Source: Luzula sylvatica (Eukaryota > Streptophyta > Magnoliopsida > Poales > Juncaceae). From it: DNA of 64,000 bases. A model generated the notes under the pieces. That model did not search any database. It had not been told where the DNA came from and saw nothing but the letters and a program-made list of their open reading frames with translations. This document shows, piece by piece, positions 38,281 to 51,399 of this stretch. The stretch's first letter is position 1; each line of letters begins with the position of its first letter. A program made the position numbers and the translations under genes. The stretch lies in assembly GCA_946800325.1 (NCBI GenBank), contig CAMPEJ010000002.1:372001-436000 (forward strand), in the 5' to 3' direction.

Positions 38281-41043
38281 GTGGTAACAGATACGATTCA
38301 AATGATCTCAAAATACGTTATTTGAACTCCCCAAAGCATAAACATATTGTTTTGAATCGAAAAACAAACTTTCTTAGTGTTTGTAAATTTTGGTGAAATG
38401 TTATGTGGTAAAAGATACGATTCAAATGATCTCAAAATACGATTCAAATGATTCAAATGATCTCAAAATACGATTCAAATGATTCAAATGATCCCAAAGC
38501 ATAAACAGATTGTTTTGAATCGAAAAACAAACTGTCTTAGTGTTTGTAAATTTTGGTGAAATGTTATCTGGAAAAAGATACGATTCAAATGATCTCAAAA
38601 TACGTTATTTGAACTCCCCAAAGCATAAACAAATTGTTTTGAATCGAAAAACAAACTTTCTTAGTGTTTGTAAATTTTGGTGAAATGTTATGTGGTAAAA
38701 GATACGATTCAAATGATCTCAAAATACGTTATTTGAACTCCCCAAAGCATAAACAGATTGTTTTGAATAGAAAAACAAACTTTCTTAGTGTTTGTAAATT
38801 TTGGTGAAATGTTATGTGGTAAAAGATACGATTCAAATGATCTCAAAATACGTTATTTGAACTCCCCAAAGCATAAACAGATTGTTTTGAATCGAAAAAC
38901 AAACTTTCTTAGTGTTTGTAAATTTTGGTGAAATGTTATGTGGTAAAAGATACGATTTGAATGATCTAAAAATATGTTATTTGAACTCCCCAAAGCATAA
39001 ACAAATTGTTTTGAATCGAAAAACAAACTTTCTTAGTGTTTGTAAATTTTGGTAAAATGTTATGTGGTAAAAGATACGATTCAAATGATCTCAAAATACG
39101 TTATTTGAACTACCCAAAGCATAAACAGATTGTTTTGAATCGAAACACAAACTTTCTTAGTGTTTGTAAATTTTGGTGAAATGTTATGTAGTAAAAGATA
39201 CGATTCCAATGATCTCAAAATACGTTATTTGAACTCCCCAAAGCATAAACAAATTGTTTTGAATCGAAAAACAAACTTTCTTAGTGTTTGTAAATTTTGG
39301 TAAAATGTTATGTGGTAAAAGATACGATTCAAATGATCTCAAAATACGTTATTTGAACTACCCAAAGCATAAACAGATTGTTTTGAATCGAAAAACAAAC
39401 TTTCTTAGTGTTTGTAAATTTTGGTGAAATGTTATGTGGTAAAAGATACGATTCAAATGATCTCAAAATACGTTATTTGAACTCCCCAAAGCATAAACAG
39501 ATTGTTTTGAATCGAAAAACAAACTTTCTTAGTGTTTAAAATTTTGGTGAAATGTTATGTAGTAAAAGATACGATTCAAATGATCTCAAAATACGTTATT
39601 TGAACTCCCCAAAGCATAAACAGATTGTTTTGAATCGAAAAACAAACTTTCTTAGTGTTTGTAAATTTTGGTGAAATGTTATGTGGTAAAAGATACGATT
39701 CAAATGATCTCAAAATATGTTATTTGAACTCCCCAAAGCATAAACAAATTGTTTTGAATAGAAAAACAAACTTTCTTAGTGTTTGTAAATTTTGGTGAAA
39801 TGTTATGTGGTAAAAGATACGATTCAAATGATCTCAAAATACGTTATTTGAACTCCCCAAAGCATAAACAAATTGTTTTGAATCGAAAAACAAACTTTCT
39901 TAGTGTTTGTAAATTTTGGTAAAATGTTATGTGGTAAAAGATACGATTCAAATGATCTCAAAATACGTTATTTGAACTACCCAAAGCATAAACAGATTGT
40001 TTTGAATCGAAACACAAACTTTCTTAGTGTTTGTAAATTTTGGTGAAATGTTATGTAGTAAAAGATACGATTCCAATGATCTCAAAATACGTTATTTGAA
40101 CTCCCCAAAGCATAAACAAATTGTTTTGAATCGAAAAACAAACTTTCTTAGTGTTTGTAAATTTTGGTAAAATGTTATGTGGTAAAAGATACGATTCAAA
40201 TGATCTCAAAATACGTTATTTGAACTACCCAAAGCATAAACAGATTGTTTTGAATCGAAAAACAAACTTTCTTAGTGTTTGTAAATTTTGGTGAAATGTT
40301 ATGTGGTAAAAGATACGATTCAAATGATCTCAAAATACGTTATTTGAACTCCCCAAAGCATAAACAGATTGTTTTGAATCGAAAAACAAACTTTCTTAGT
40401 GTTTAAAATTTTGGTGAAATGTTATGTAGTATAAGATACGATTCAAATGATCTCAAAATACGTTATTTGAACTCCCCAAAGCATAAACAGATTGTTTTGA
40501 ATCGAAAAACAAACTTTCTTAGTGTTTGTAAATTTTGGTGAAATGTTATGTGGTAAAAGATACGATTCGAATGATCTAAAAATATGTTATTTGAACTCCC
40601 CAAAGCATAAACAAATTGTTTTGAATCGAAAAACAAACTTTCTTAGTGTTTGTAAATTTTGGTGAAATGTTATGTAGTAAAAGATACGATTCAAATGATC
40701 TCAAAATACGTTATTTGAACTCCCCAAAGCATAAACAGATTGTTTTGAATCGAAAAACAAATTTTCTTAGTGTTTAAAATTTTGGTGAAATGTTATGTAG
40801 TAAAAGATACGATTCAAATGATCTCAAAATACGTTATTTGAACTCCCCAAGCATAAACAGATTGTTTTGAATCGAAAAACAAACTTTCTTAGTGTTTGTA
40901 AATTTTGGTGAAATGTTATGTGGTACAAGATACGATTCAAATGATCTCAAAATACGTTATTTGAACTCCCCAAAGCATAAACAAATTGTTTTGAATCGAA
41001 AAACAAACTTTCTTAGTGTTTGTAAATTTTGGTAAAATGTTAT
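38281..41043 (+). repeat. 22-mer HOR unit (2,763 bp)
   Basis: It is delimited by GTGGTAACAG monomers at 38281 and 41044. The long monomers at 38441 and 41204 give the same 2,763-bp spacing. The length is 22x124+39 minus four single-base deletions, one of them unique (CCCCAAGCAT near 40847). Compared with the next unit it carries seven extra monomers, seen as the doubled CGAAACACAAAC monomer near 39143 and 40010. Confidence 0.87.
38441..38492 (+). repeat. Long monomer, GATT type, copy 1
   Basis: It has the same 52-bp block as the CATT-type long monomers, but the centre of the first micro-repeat reads GATTCAAATGATTCAAATG. This makes both micro-repeat units alike. Confidence 0.9.
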
Positions 41044-42940
41044 GTGGTAACAGATACGATTCAAATGATCTCAAAATACGTTATTTGAACTCCCCAAAGC
41101 ATAAACATATTGTTTTGAATCGAAAAACAAACTTTCTTAGTGTTTGTAAATTTTGGTGAAATGTTATGTGGTAAAAGATACGATTCAAATGATCTCAAAA
41201 TACGATTCAAATGATTCAAATGATCTCAAAATACGATTCAAATGATTCAAATGATCCCAAAGCATAAACAGATTGTTTTGAATCGAAAAACAAACTGTCT
41301 TAGTGTTTGTAAATTTTGGTGAAATGTTATCTGGAAAAAGATACGATTCAAATGATCTCAAAATACGTTATTTGAACTCCCCAAAGCATAAACAAATTGT
41401 TTTGAATCGAAAAACAAACTTTCTTAGTGTTTGTAAATTTTGGTGAAATGTTATGTGGTAAAAGATACGATTCAAATGATCTCAAAATACGTTATTTGAA
41501 CTCCCCAAAGCATAAACAGATTGTTTTGAATAGAAAAACAAACTTTCTTAGTGTTTGTAAATTTTGGTGAAATGTTATGTGGTAAAAGATACGATTCAAA
41601 TGATCTCAAAATACGTTATTTGAACTCCCCAAAGCATAAACAGATTGTTTTGAATCGAAAAACAAACTTTCTTAGTGTTTGTAAATTTTGGTGAAATGTT
41701 ATGTGGTAAAAGATACGATTTGAATGATCTAAAAATATGTTATTTGAACTCCCCAAAGCATAAACAAATTGTTTTGAATCGAAAAACAAACTTTCTTAGT
41801 GTTTGTAAATTTTGGTAAAATGTTATGTGGTAAAAGATACGATTCAAATGATCTCAAAATACGTTATTTGAACTACCCAAAGCATAAACAGATTGTTTTG
41901 AATCGAAACACAAACTTTCTTAGTGTTTGTAAATTTTGGTGAAATGTTATGTAGTAAAAGATACGATTCCAATGATCTCAAAATACGTTATTTGAACTCC
42001 CCAAAGCATAAACAAATTGTTTTGAATCGAAAAACAAACTTTCTTAGTGTTTGTAAATTTTGGTAAAATGTTATGTGGTAAAAGATACGATTCAAATGAT
42101 CTCAAAATACGTTATTTGAACTACCCAAAGCATAAACAGATTGTTTTGAATCGAAAAACAAACTTTCTTAGTGTTTGTAAATTTTGGTGAAATGTTATGT
42201 GGTAAAAGATACGATTCAAATGATCTCAAAATACGTTATTTGAACTCCCCAAAGCATAAACAGATTGTTTTGAATCGAAAAACAAACTTTCTTAGTGTTT
42301 AAAATTTTGGTGAAATGTTATGTAGTAAAAGATACGATTCAAATGATCTCAAAATACGTTATTTGAACTCCCCAAAGCATAAACAGATTGTTTTGAATCG
42401 AAAAACAAACTTTCTTAGTGTTTGTAAATTTTGGTGAAATGTTATGTGGTAAAAGATACGATTCGAATGATCTAAAAATATGTTATTTGAACTCCCCAAA
42501 GCATAAACAAATTGTTTTGAATCGAAAAACAAACTTTCTTAGTGTTTGTAAATTTTGGTGAAATGTTATGTAGTAAAAGATACGATTCAAATGATCTCAA
42601 AATACGTTATTTGAACTCCCCAAAGCATAAACAGATTGTTTTGAATCGAAAAACAAATTTTCTTAGTGTTTAAAATTTTGGTGAAATGTTATGTAGTAAA
42701 AGATACGATTCAAATGATCTCAAAATACGTTATTTGAACTCCCCAAAGCATAAACAGATTGTTTTGAATCGAAAAACAAACTTTCTTAGTGTTTGTAAAT
42801 TTTGGTGAAATGTTATGTGGTACAAGATACGATTCAAATGATCTCAAAATACGTTATTTGAACTCCCCAAAGCATAAACAAATTGTTTTGAATCGAAAAA
42901 CAAACTTTCTTAGTGTTTGGAAATTTTGGTAAAATGTTAT
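41044..42940 (+). repeat. 15-mer HOR unit (1,897 bp)
   Basis: This has the same variant order as the preceding 22-mer, without the seven-monomer duplication. It ends at the GTGGTAACAG monomer at 42941. The length equals 15x124+39 minus two TTTAAAATTTT deletions. Confidence 0.87.
41204..41255 (+). repeat. Long monomer, GATT type, copy 2
   Basis: It lies 2,763 bp (one 22-mer unit) after GATT-type copy 1, with an identical block. Confidence 0.9.
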
Positions 42941-44460
42941 GTGGTAACAGATACGATTCAAATGATCTCAAAATACGTTATTTGAACTCCCCAAAGCATA
43001 AACATATTGTTTTGAATCGAAAAACAAACTTTCTTAGTGTTTGTAAATTTTGGTGAAATGTTATGTGGTAAAAGATACGATTCAAATGATCTCAAAATAC
43101 GATTCAAATGATTCAAATGATCTCAAAATACGATTCAAATGATTCAAATGATCCCAAAGCATAAACAGATTGTTTTGAATCGAAAAACAAACTGTCTTAG
43201 TGTTTGTAAATTTTGGTGAAATGTTATCTGGAAAAAGATACGATTCAAATGATCTCAAAATACGTTATTTGAACTCCACAAAGCATAAACAGATTGTTTT
43301 GAATCGAAAAACAAACTTTCTTAGTGTTTGTAAATTTTGGTGAAATGTTATGTGGTAAAAGATATGATTCAAATGATCTCAAAATACATTATTTGAACTC
43401 CCCAAAGCATAAACAGATTGTTTTGAATAGAAAAACAAACTTTCTTAGTGTTTGTAAATTTTGGTGAAATGTTATGTGGTAAAAGATAAGATTCAAATGA
43501 TCTCAAAATATGTTATTTGAACTACCCAAAGCATAAACAGATTGTTTTGAATAGAAAAACAAACTTTCTTAGTGTTTGTAAATTTTGGTGAAATGTTATT
43601 TGGTAAAAGATACGATTCAAATGATCTCAAAATACGTTATTTGAACTCCCCAAAGCATAAACAGATTGTTTTGAATCGAAAAACTAACTTTCTTAGTGTT
43701 TGTAAATTTTGGTGAAATGTTACGTGGTAAAAGATACGATTCGAATGATCTAAAAATATGTTATTTGAACTCCCCAAAGCATAAACAAATTGTTTTGAAT
43801 CGAAAAACAAACTTTCTTAGTGTTTGTAAATTTTGGTAAAATGTTATGTGGTAAAAGATACGATTCAAATGATCTCAAAATACGTTATTTGAACTACCCA
43901 AAGCATAAACAGATTGTTTTGAATCGAAACACAAACTTTCTTAGTGTTTGTAAATTTTGGTGAAATGTTATGTAGTAAAAGATACGATTCCAATGATCTC
44001 AAAATACGTTATTTGAACTCCCCAAAGCATAAACAAATTGTTTTGAATCGAAAAACAAACTTTCTTAGTGTTTGTAAATTTTGGTAAAATGTTATGTGGT
44101 AAAAGATACGATTCAAATGATCTCAAAATACGTTATTTGAACTACCCAAAGCATAAACAGATTGTTTTGAATCGAAAAACAAACTTTATTAGTGTTTGTA
44201 AATTTTGGTGAAATGTTATGTGGTAAAAGATACGATTCAAATGATCTCAAAATACGTTATTTGAACTCCCCAAAGCATAAACAGATTGTTTTGAATCGAA
44301 AAACAAACTTTCTTAGTGTTTGTAAATTTGGGTGAAATGTTATGTGGTAAAAGATACGATTCAAATGATCTCAAAATATGTTATTTGAACTCCCCAAAGC
44401 ATAAACAAATTGTTTTGAATCGAAAAACAAACTTTCTTAGTGTTTGTAAATTTTGGTAAA
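42941..44460 (+). repeat. Transition between domains B and C
   Basis: The HOR order of the 15-mer starts again at 42941 but carries more private changes than usual, for example AAACTAACTTTC near 43682, GTTACGTGG near 43719 and TTTATTAGTG near 44186. It then joins domain C at the +1 bp monomer. There is no non-satellite sequence. Confidence 0.7.
43101..43152 (+). repeat. Long monomer, GATT type, copy 3
   Basis: It lies 1,897 bp (one 15-mer unit) after copy 2. Downstream monomers are more diverged, with CTCCACAAAG, GATATGATTC, ATACATTATT and GATAAGATTC between 43,270 and 43,495. Confidence 0.9.
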
Positions 44461-46617
44461 ATTTATATGTGGTAAAATATACGATTCGAATGATCTCAAA
44501 ATACGTTATTTGAATTCTCCAAAGCATAAACAGATTGTTTTGAATCGAAAAACAAACTTTCTTAGTGTTTGTAAATTTTGGTGAAATGTTATGTGGTAAA
44601 ATATACGATTCAAATGATCTCAAAATACGTCATTTGAACTCCCCAAAGCATAAACAAATTGTTTTGAATCGAAAAACAAACTTTCTTAGTGTTTGTAAAT
44701 TTTGGTAAAATGTTATGTGGTAAAAGATACGATTCAAATGATCTCAAAATATGTTATTTGAACTACCCAAAGCATAAACAGATTGTTTTGAATAGAAAAA
44801 CAAACTTTCTTAGTGTTTGTAAATTTTGGTGAAATGTTATGTGGTAAAAGATACGATTCAAATGATCTCAAAATACGTTATTTGAACTCCCCAAAGCATA
44901 AACAGATTGTTTTGAATCGAAAAACAAACTTTCTTAGTGTTTGTAAATTTTGGTGAAATGTTATGTGGTAAAAGATACAATTCGAATGATCTAAAAATAT
45001 GTTATTTGAACTCCCCAAAGCATAAACAAATTGTTTTGAATCGAAAAACAAACTTTCGTAGTGTTTGTAAATTTTGGTGAAATGTTATGTAGTAAAAGAT
45101 ACGATTCCAATCATCTCAAAATACGTTATTTGAACTCCCCAAAGCATAAACAAATTGTTTTGAATCGAAAAACAAACTTTCTTAGTGTTTGTAAATTTTG
45201 GTGAAATGTTATGTGGTACATGATACGATTCAAATGATCTCAAAATACGTTATTTGAACTCCCCAAAGCATAAACAAATTGTTTTGAATCGAAAAATAAA
45301 CTTTCTTAGTGTTTGGAAATTTTGGTAAAATATTATGTGGTAACAGATACGATTCAAATGATCTCAAAATACGTTATTTGAACTCCCCAAAGCATAAACA
45401 TATTGTTTTGAATCGAAAAACAAACTTTCTTAGTGTTTGTAAATTTTGGTGAAATGTTATGTGGTAAAAGATACGATTCAAATGATCTCAAAATACGTTA
45501 TTTGAACTCCCCAAAGCATAAACAGATTGTTTTGAATCGAAAAACAAACTTTCGTAGTGTTTGTAAATTTTGGTGAAATGTTATGTGGTACAAGATACGA
45601 TTCAAATGATCTCAAAATACGTCATTTGAACTCCCCAAAGCATAAACAAATTGTTTTGAATCGAAAAACAAACTTTCTTAGTGTTTGTAAATTTTGGTAA
45701 AATGTTATGTGGTAAAAGATACGATTCAAATGATCTCAAAATATGTTATTTGAACTACCCAAAGCATAAACAGATTGTTTTGAATAGAAAAACAAACTTT
45801 CTTAGTGTTTGTAAATTTTGGTGAAATGTTATGTGGTAAAAGATACGATTCAAATGATCTCAAAATACGTTATTTGAACTCCCCAAAGCATAAACAGATT
45901 GTTTTGAATCGAAAAACAAACTTTCTTAGTGTTTGTAAATTTTGGTGAAATGTTATGTGGTAAAAGATACGATTCGAATGATCTAAAAATATGTTATTTG
46001 AACTCCCCAAAGCATAAACAAATTGTTTTGAATCGAAAAACAAACTTTCGTAGTGTTTGTAAATTTTGGTGAAATGTTATGTAGTAAAAGATACGATTCC
46101 AATCATCTCAAAATACGTTATTTGAACTACCCAAAGCATAAACAGATTGTTTTGAATCGAAAAACAAACTTTCTTAGTGTTTGTAAATTTTGGTGAAATG
46201 TTATGTGGTACAAGATACGATTCAAATGATCTCAAAATACGTTATTTGAACTCCCCAAAGCATAAACAAATTGTTTTGAATCGAAAAACAAACTTTCTTA
46301 GTGTTTGGAAATTTTGGTAAAATGTTATGTGGTAACAGATACGATTCAAATGATCTCAAAATACGTTATTTGAACTCCCCAAAGCATAAACAGATTGTTT
46401 TGAATCGAAAAACAAACTTTCTTAGTGTTTGTAAATTTTGGTGAAATGTTATGTGGTAAAAGATACGATTCAAATGATCTCAAAATACGTTATTTGAACT
46501 CCCCAAAGCATAAACAGATTGTTTTGAATCGAAAAACAAACTTTCTTAGTGTTTAAAATTTTGGTGAAATGTTATGTAGTAAAAGATACGATTCAAATGA
46601 TCTCAAAATACGTTATT

Positions 46618-46741
46618 TGAACTCCCCAAAGCATAAACAGATTGTTTTGAATCGAAAAACAAACTTTCTTAGTGTTTGTAAATTTTGGTGAAATGTTATG
46701 TGGTAAAAGATACGATTCAAATGATCTCAAAATACGTTATT
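46618..46741 (+). repeat. Reference consensus monomer
   Basis: This copy matches the majority base at every position I compared and is exactly 124 bp, so it can serve as the reference. It holds three CpGs (monomer positions 36-37, 96-97, 118-119), one GATC (106-109), and A/T tracts at 28-31, 38-42, 48-50, 58-60, 63-69, 88-91 and 112-115. Recurrent variants are: 5 C>T, 7 C>A, 23 G>A or T, 36 C>A, 38 A>G, 49 T>G, 52 T>G or A, 54 A>T, 73 G>A, 83 G>C, 85 G>A, 87 T>A, 102 A>G or C, 106 G>T, 111 C>A, 118 C>T and 121 T>C. Confidence 0.95.
46659..46679. repeat. Short inverted repeat inside the monomer (6-bp arms, 9-nt spacer)
   Basis: ACAAAC at monomer positions 42-47 is the reverse complement of GTTTGT at 57-62, with TTTCTTAGT between. 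It is shown here in the reference monomer and recurs in most copies. The 41 monomers with the TTTAAAATTTT deletion lose the outer part of the right arm. Any role, such as hairpin extrusion or a protein site, is inference. Confidence 0.6.
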
Positions 46742-46745
46742 TGAA
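46716..46745. repeat. Inverted repeat spanning the monomer junction (7-bp arms, 16-nt spacer)
   Basis: TTCAAAT (monomer 99-105) is the reverse complement of ATTTGAA (122-124 continuing into 1-4 of the next copy). In monomers starting TGAATTCC the pairing extends by one base. It recurs at nearly every junction. The 163-bp monomers lose the right arm and gain extra TTCAAAT copies. Functional meaning is unknown. Confidence 0.6.
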
Positions 46746-47930
46746 CTCCCCAAAGCATAAACAGATTGTTTTGAATCGAAAAACAAACTTTCTTAGTGTT
46801 TAAAATTTTGGTGAAATGTTATGTAGTAAAAGATACGATTCAAATGATCTCAAAATACGTTATTTGAACTCCCCAAAGCATAAACAGATTGTTTTGAATC
46901 GAAAAACAAACTTTCTTAGTGTTTGTAAATTTTGGTGAAATGTTATGTAGTAAAAGATACGATTCAAATGATCTCAAAATACGTTATTTGAACTACCCAA
47001 AGCATAAACAGATTGTTTTGAATCGAAAAACAAACTTTCTTAGTGTTTGTAAATTTTGGTGAAATGTTATGTGGTAAAAGATACGATTCAAATGATCTCA
47101 AAATACGTTATTTGAACTACCCAAAGCATAAACAGATTGTTTTGAATCGAAAAACAAACTTTCTTAGTGTTTGTAAATTTTGGTGAAATGTTATGTGGTA
47201 CAAGATACGATTCAAATGATCTCAAAATACGTTATTTGAACTACCCAAAGCATAAACAGATTGTTTTGAATCGAAAAACAAACTTTCTTAGTGTTTGTAA
47301 ATTTTGGTGAAATGTTATGTGGTAAAAGATACGATTCAAATGATCTCAAAATACGTTATTTGAACTCCCCAAAGCATAAACAGATTGTTTTGAATCGAAA
47401 AACAAACTTTCTTAGTGTTTAAAATTTTGGTGAAATGTTATGTAGTAAAAGATATGATTCAAATGATCTCAAAATACGTTATTTGAACTCCCCAAAGCAT
47501 AAACAGATTGTTTTGAATCGGAAAACAAACTTTCTTAGTGTTTGTAAATTTTGGTGAAATGTTATGTGGTAAAAGATACGATTCGAATGATCTAAAAATA
47601 TGTTATTTGAACTCCCCAAAGCATAAACAAATTGTTTTGAATCGAAAAACAAACTTTCTTAGGGTTTGTAAATTTTGGTGAAATGTTATGTAGTAAAAGA
47701 TACGATTCAAATGATCTCAAAATACGTTATTTGAACTCCCCAAAGCATAAACAGATTGTTTTGAATCGAAAAACAAACTTTCTTAGTGTTTGTAAATTTG
47801 GGTGAAATGTTATGTGGTAAAAGATACGATTCAAATGATCTCAAAATATGTTATTTGAACTCCCCAAAGCATAAACAAATTGTTTTGAATCGAAAAACAA
47901 ACTTTCTTAGTGTTTGTAAATTTTGGTAAA

Positions 47931-50900
47931 ATTTATATGTGGTAAAATATACGATTCAAATGATCTCAAAATACGTTATTTGAATTCTCCAAAGCATAAA
48001 CAGATTGTTTTGAATCGAAAAACAAACTTTCTTAGTGTTTGTAAATTTTGGTGAAATGTTATGTGGTAAAATATACGATTCAAATGATCTCAAAATACGT
48101 CATTTGAACTCCCCAAAGCATAAACAAATTGTTTTGAATCGAAAAACAAACTTTCTTAGTGTTTGTAAATTTTGGTAAAATGTTATGTGGTAAAAGATAC
48201 GATTCAAATGATCTCAAAATATGTTATTTGAACTACCCAAAGCATAAACAGATTGTTTTGAATAGAAAAACAAACTTTCTTAGTGTTTGTAAATTTTGGT
48301 GAAATGTTATGTGGTAAAAGATACGATTCAAATGATCTCAAAATACGTTATTTGAACTCCCCAAAGCATAAACAGATTGTTTTGAATCGAAAAACAAACT
48401 TTCTTAGTGTTTGTAAATTTTGGTGAAATGTTATGTGGTAAAAGATACGATTCGAATGATCTAAAAATATGTTATTTTAACTCCCCAAAGCATAAACAAA
48501 TTGTTTTGAATCGAAAAACAAACTTTCGTAGTGTTTGCAAATTTTGGTGAAATGTTATGTAGTAAAAGATACGATTCCAATCATCTCAAAATACGTTATT
48601 TGAACTCCCCAAAGCATAAACAAATTGTTTTGAATCGAAAAACAAACTTTCTTAGTGTTTGTAAATTTTGGTGAAATGTTATGTTGTACATGATACGATT
48701 CAAATGATCTCAAAATACGTTATTTGAACTCCCCAAAGCATAAACAAATTGTTTTGAATCGAAAAATAAACTTTCTTAGTGTTTGGAAATTTTGGTAAAA
48801 TGTTATGTGGTAACAGATACGATTCAAATGATCTCAAAATACGTTATTTGAACTCCCCAAAGCATAAACATATTGTTTTGAATCGAAAAACAAACTTTCT
48901 TAGTGTTTGTAAATTTTGGTGAAATGTTATGTGGTAAAAGATACGATTCAAATGATCTCAAAATACGTTATTTGAACTCCCCAAAGCATAAACAGATTGT
49001 TTTGAATCGAAAAACAAACTTTCGTAGTGTTTGTAAATTTTGGTGAAATGTTATGTGGTACAAGATACGATTCAAATGATCTCAAAATACGTCATTTGAA
49101 CTCCCCAAAGCATAAACAAATTGTTTTGAATCGAAAAACAAACTTTCTTAGTGTTTGTAAATTTTGGTAAAATGTTATGTGGTAAAAGATACGATTCAAA
49201 TGATCTCAAAATATGTTATTTGAACTACCCAAAGCATAAACAGATTGTTTTGAATAGAAAAACAAACTTTCTTAGTGTTTGTAAATTTTGGTGAAATGTT
49301 ATGTGGTAAAAGATACGATTCAAATGATCTCAAAATACGTTATTTGAACTCCCCAAAGCATAAACAGATTGTTTTGAATCGAAAAACAAACTTTCTTAGT
49401 GTTTGTAAATTTTGGTGAAATGTTATGTGGTAAAAGATACGATTCGAATGATCTAAAAATATGTTATTTGAACTCCCCAAAGCATAAACAAATTGTTTTG
49501 AATCGAAAAACAAACTTTCGTAGTGTTTGTAAATTTTGGTGAAATGTTATGTAGTAAAAGATACGATTCCAATCATCTCAAAATACGTTATTTGAACTCC
49601 CCAAAGCATAAACAAATTGTTTTGAATCGAAAAACAAACTTTCTTAGTGTTTGTAAATTTTGGTGAAATGTTATGTGGTACAAGATACGATTCAAATGAT
49701 CTCAAAATACGTTATTTGAACTCCCCAAAGCATAAACAAATTGTTTTGAATCGAAAAACAAACTTTCTTAGTGTTTGGAAATTTTGGTAAAATGTTATGT
49801 GGTAACAGATACGATTCAAATGATCTCAAAATACGTTATTTGAACTCCCCAAAGCATAAACAGATTGTTTTGAATCGAAAAACAAACTTTCTTAGTGTTT
49901 GTAAATTTTGGTGAAATGTTATGTGGTAAAAGATACGATTCAAATGATCTCAAAATACGTTATTTGAACTCCCCAAAGCATAAACAGATTGTTTTGAATC
50001 GAAAAACAAACTTTCTTAGTGTTTAAAATTTTGGTGAAATGTTATGTAGTAAAAGATACGATTCAAATGATCTCAAAATACGTTATTTGAACTCCCCAAA
50101 GCATAAACAGATTGTTTTGAATCGAAAAACAAACTTTCTTAGTGTTTGTAAATTTTGGTGAAATGTTATGTGGTAAAAGATACGATTCAAATGATCTCAA
50201 AATACGTTATTTGAACTCCCCAAAGCATAAACAGATTGTTTTGAATCGAAAAACAAACTTTCTTAGTGTTTAAAATTTTGGTGAAATGTTATGTAGTAAA
50301 AGATACGATTCAAATGATCTCAAAATACGTTATTTGAACTCCCCAAAGCATAAACAGATTGTTTTGAATCGAAAAACAAACTTTCTTAGTGTTTGTAAAT
50401 TTTGGTGAAATGTTATGTAGTAAAAGATACGATTCAAATGATCTCAAAATACGTTATTTGAACTACCCAAAGCATAAACAGATTGTTTTGAATCGAAAAA
50501 CAAACTTTCTTAGTGTTTGTAAATTTTGGTGAAATGTTATGTGGTAAAAGATACGATTCAAATGATCTCAAAATACGTTATTTGAACTACCCAAAGCATA
50601 AACAGATTGTTTTGAATCGAAAAACAAACTTTCTTAGTGTTTGTAAATTTTGGTGAAATGTTATGTGGTAAAAGATACGATTCAAATGATCTCAAAATAC
50701 GTTATTTGAACTACCCAAAGCATAAACAGATTGTTTTGAATCGAAAAACAAACTTTCTTAGTGTTTGTAAATTTTGGTGAAATGTTATGTGGTAAAAGAT
50801 ACGATTCAAATGATCTCAAAATACGTTATTTGAACTCCCCAAAGCATAACAAATTTTTTTGAATCGAAAAACAAACTTTCTTAGTGTTTAAAATTTTGGT

Positions 50901-51399
50901 GAAATGTTATGTAGTAAAAGATATGATTCAAATGATCTCAAAATACGTTATTTGAACTCCCCAAAGCATAAACAGATTGTTTTGAATCGGAAAACAAACT
51001 TTCTTAGTGTTTGTAAATTTTGGTGAAATGTTATGTGGTAAAAGATACGATTCGAATGATCTAAAAATATGTTATTTGAACTCCCCAAAGCATAAACAAA
51101 TTGTTTTGAATCGAAAAACAAACTTTCTTAGGGTTTGTAAATTTTGGTGAAATGTTATGTAGTAAAAGATACGATTCAAATGATCTCAAAATACGTTATT
51201 TGAACTCCCCAAAGCATAAACAGATTGTTTTGAATCGAAAAACAAACTTTCTTAGTGTTTGTAAATTTGGGTGAAATGTTATGTGGTAAAAGATACGATT
51301 CAAATGATCTCAAAATATGTTATTTGAACTCCCCAAAGCATAAACAAATTGTTTTGAATCGAAAAACAAACTTTCTTAGTGTTTGTAAATTTTGGTAAA
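47931..51399 (+). repeat. 28-mer HOR, copy 2 (3,469 bp)
   Basis: This has the same layout as copy 1, with GTACATG at 48686 (3,470 bp later). One base is missing in CATAACAAATTTTTTTG near 50847, which accounts for the 1-bp shorter unit. Private changes include TTATTTTAACT near 48475. The TTTGCAAATT change near 48537 starts here and is inherited by later units. Confidence 0.88.

Larger units (their letters stand above)
44461..47930 (+). repeat. 28-mer HOR, copy 1 (3,470 bp)
   Basis: Both ends are set by the ATTTATATGT (+1 bp) monomer. It contains the GTACATG monomer at 45216, two GTAACAG monomers and three TTTAAAATTTT monomers (two of them 247 bp apart at 46551 and 46798). The length is 28x124+1-3. 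It differs from copy 2 at about ten places by eye, such as GATACAATTC near 44974 and AAAATATTATG near 45326. Confidence 0.88.

Noticed and set aside
44381..44623. 80-codon open frame on the - strand
   Set aside because: It arises where the +1 bp TTTATATG monomer changes the frame. The product reads adjacent monomers in different frames and has no recognisable domain.
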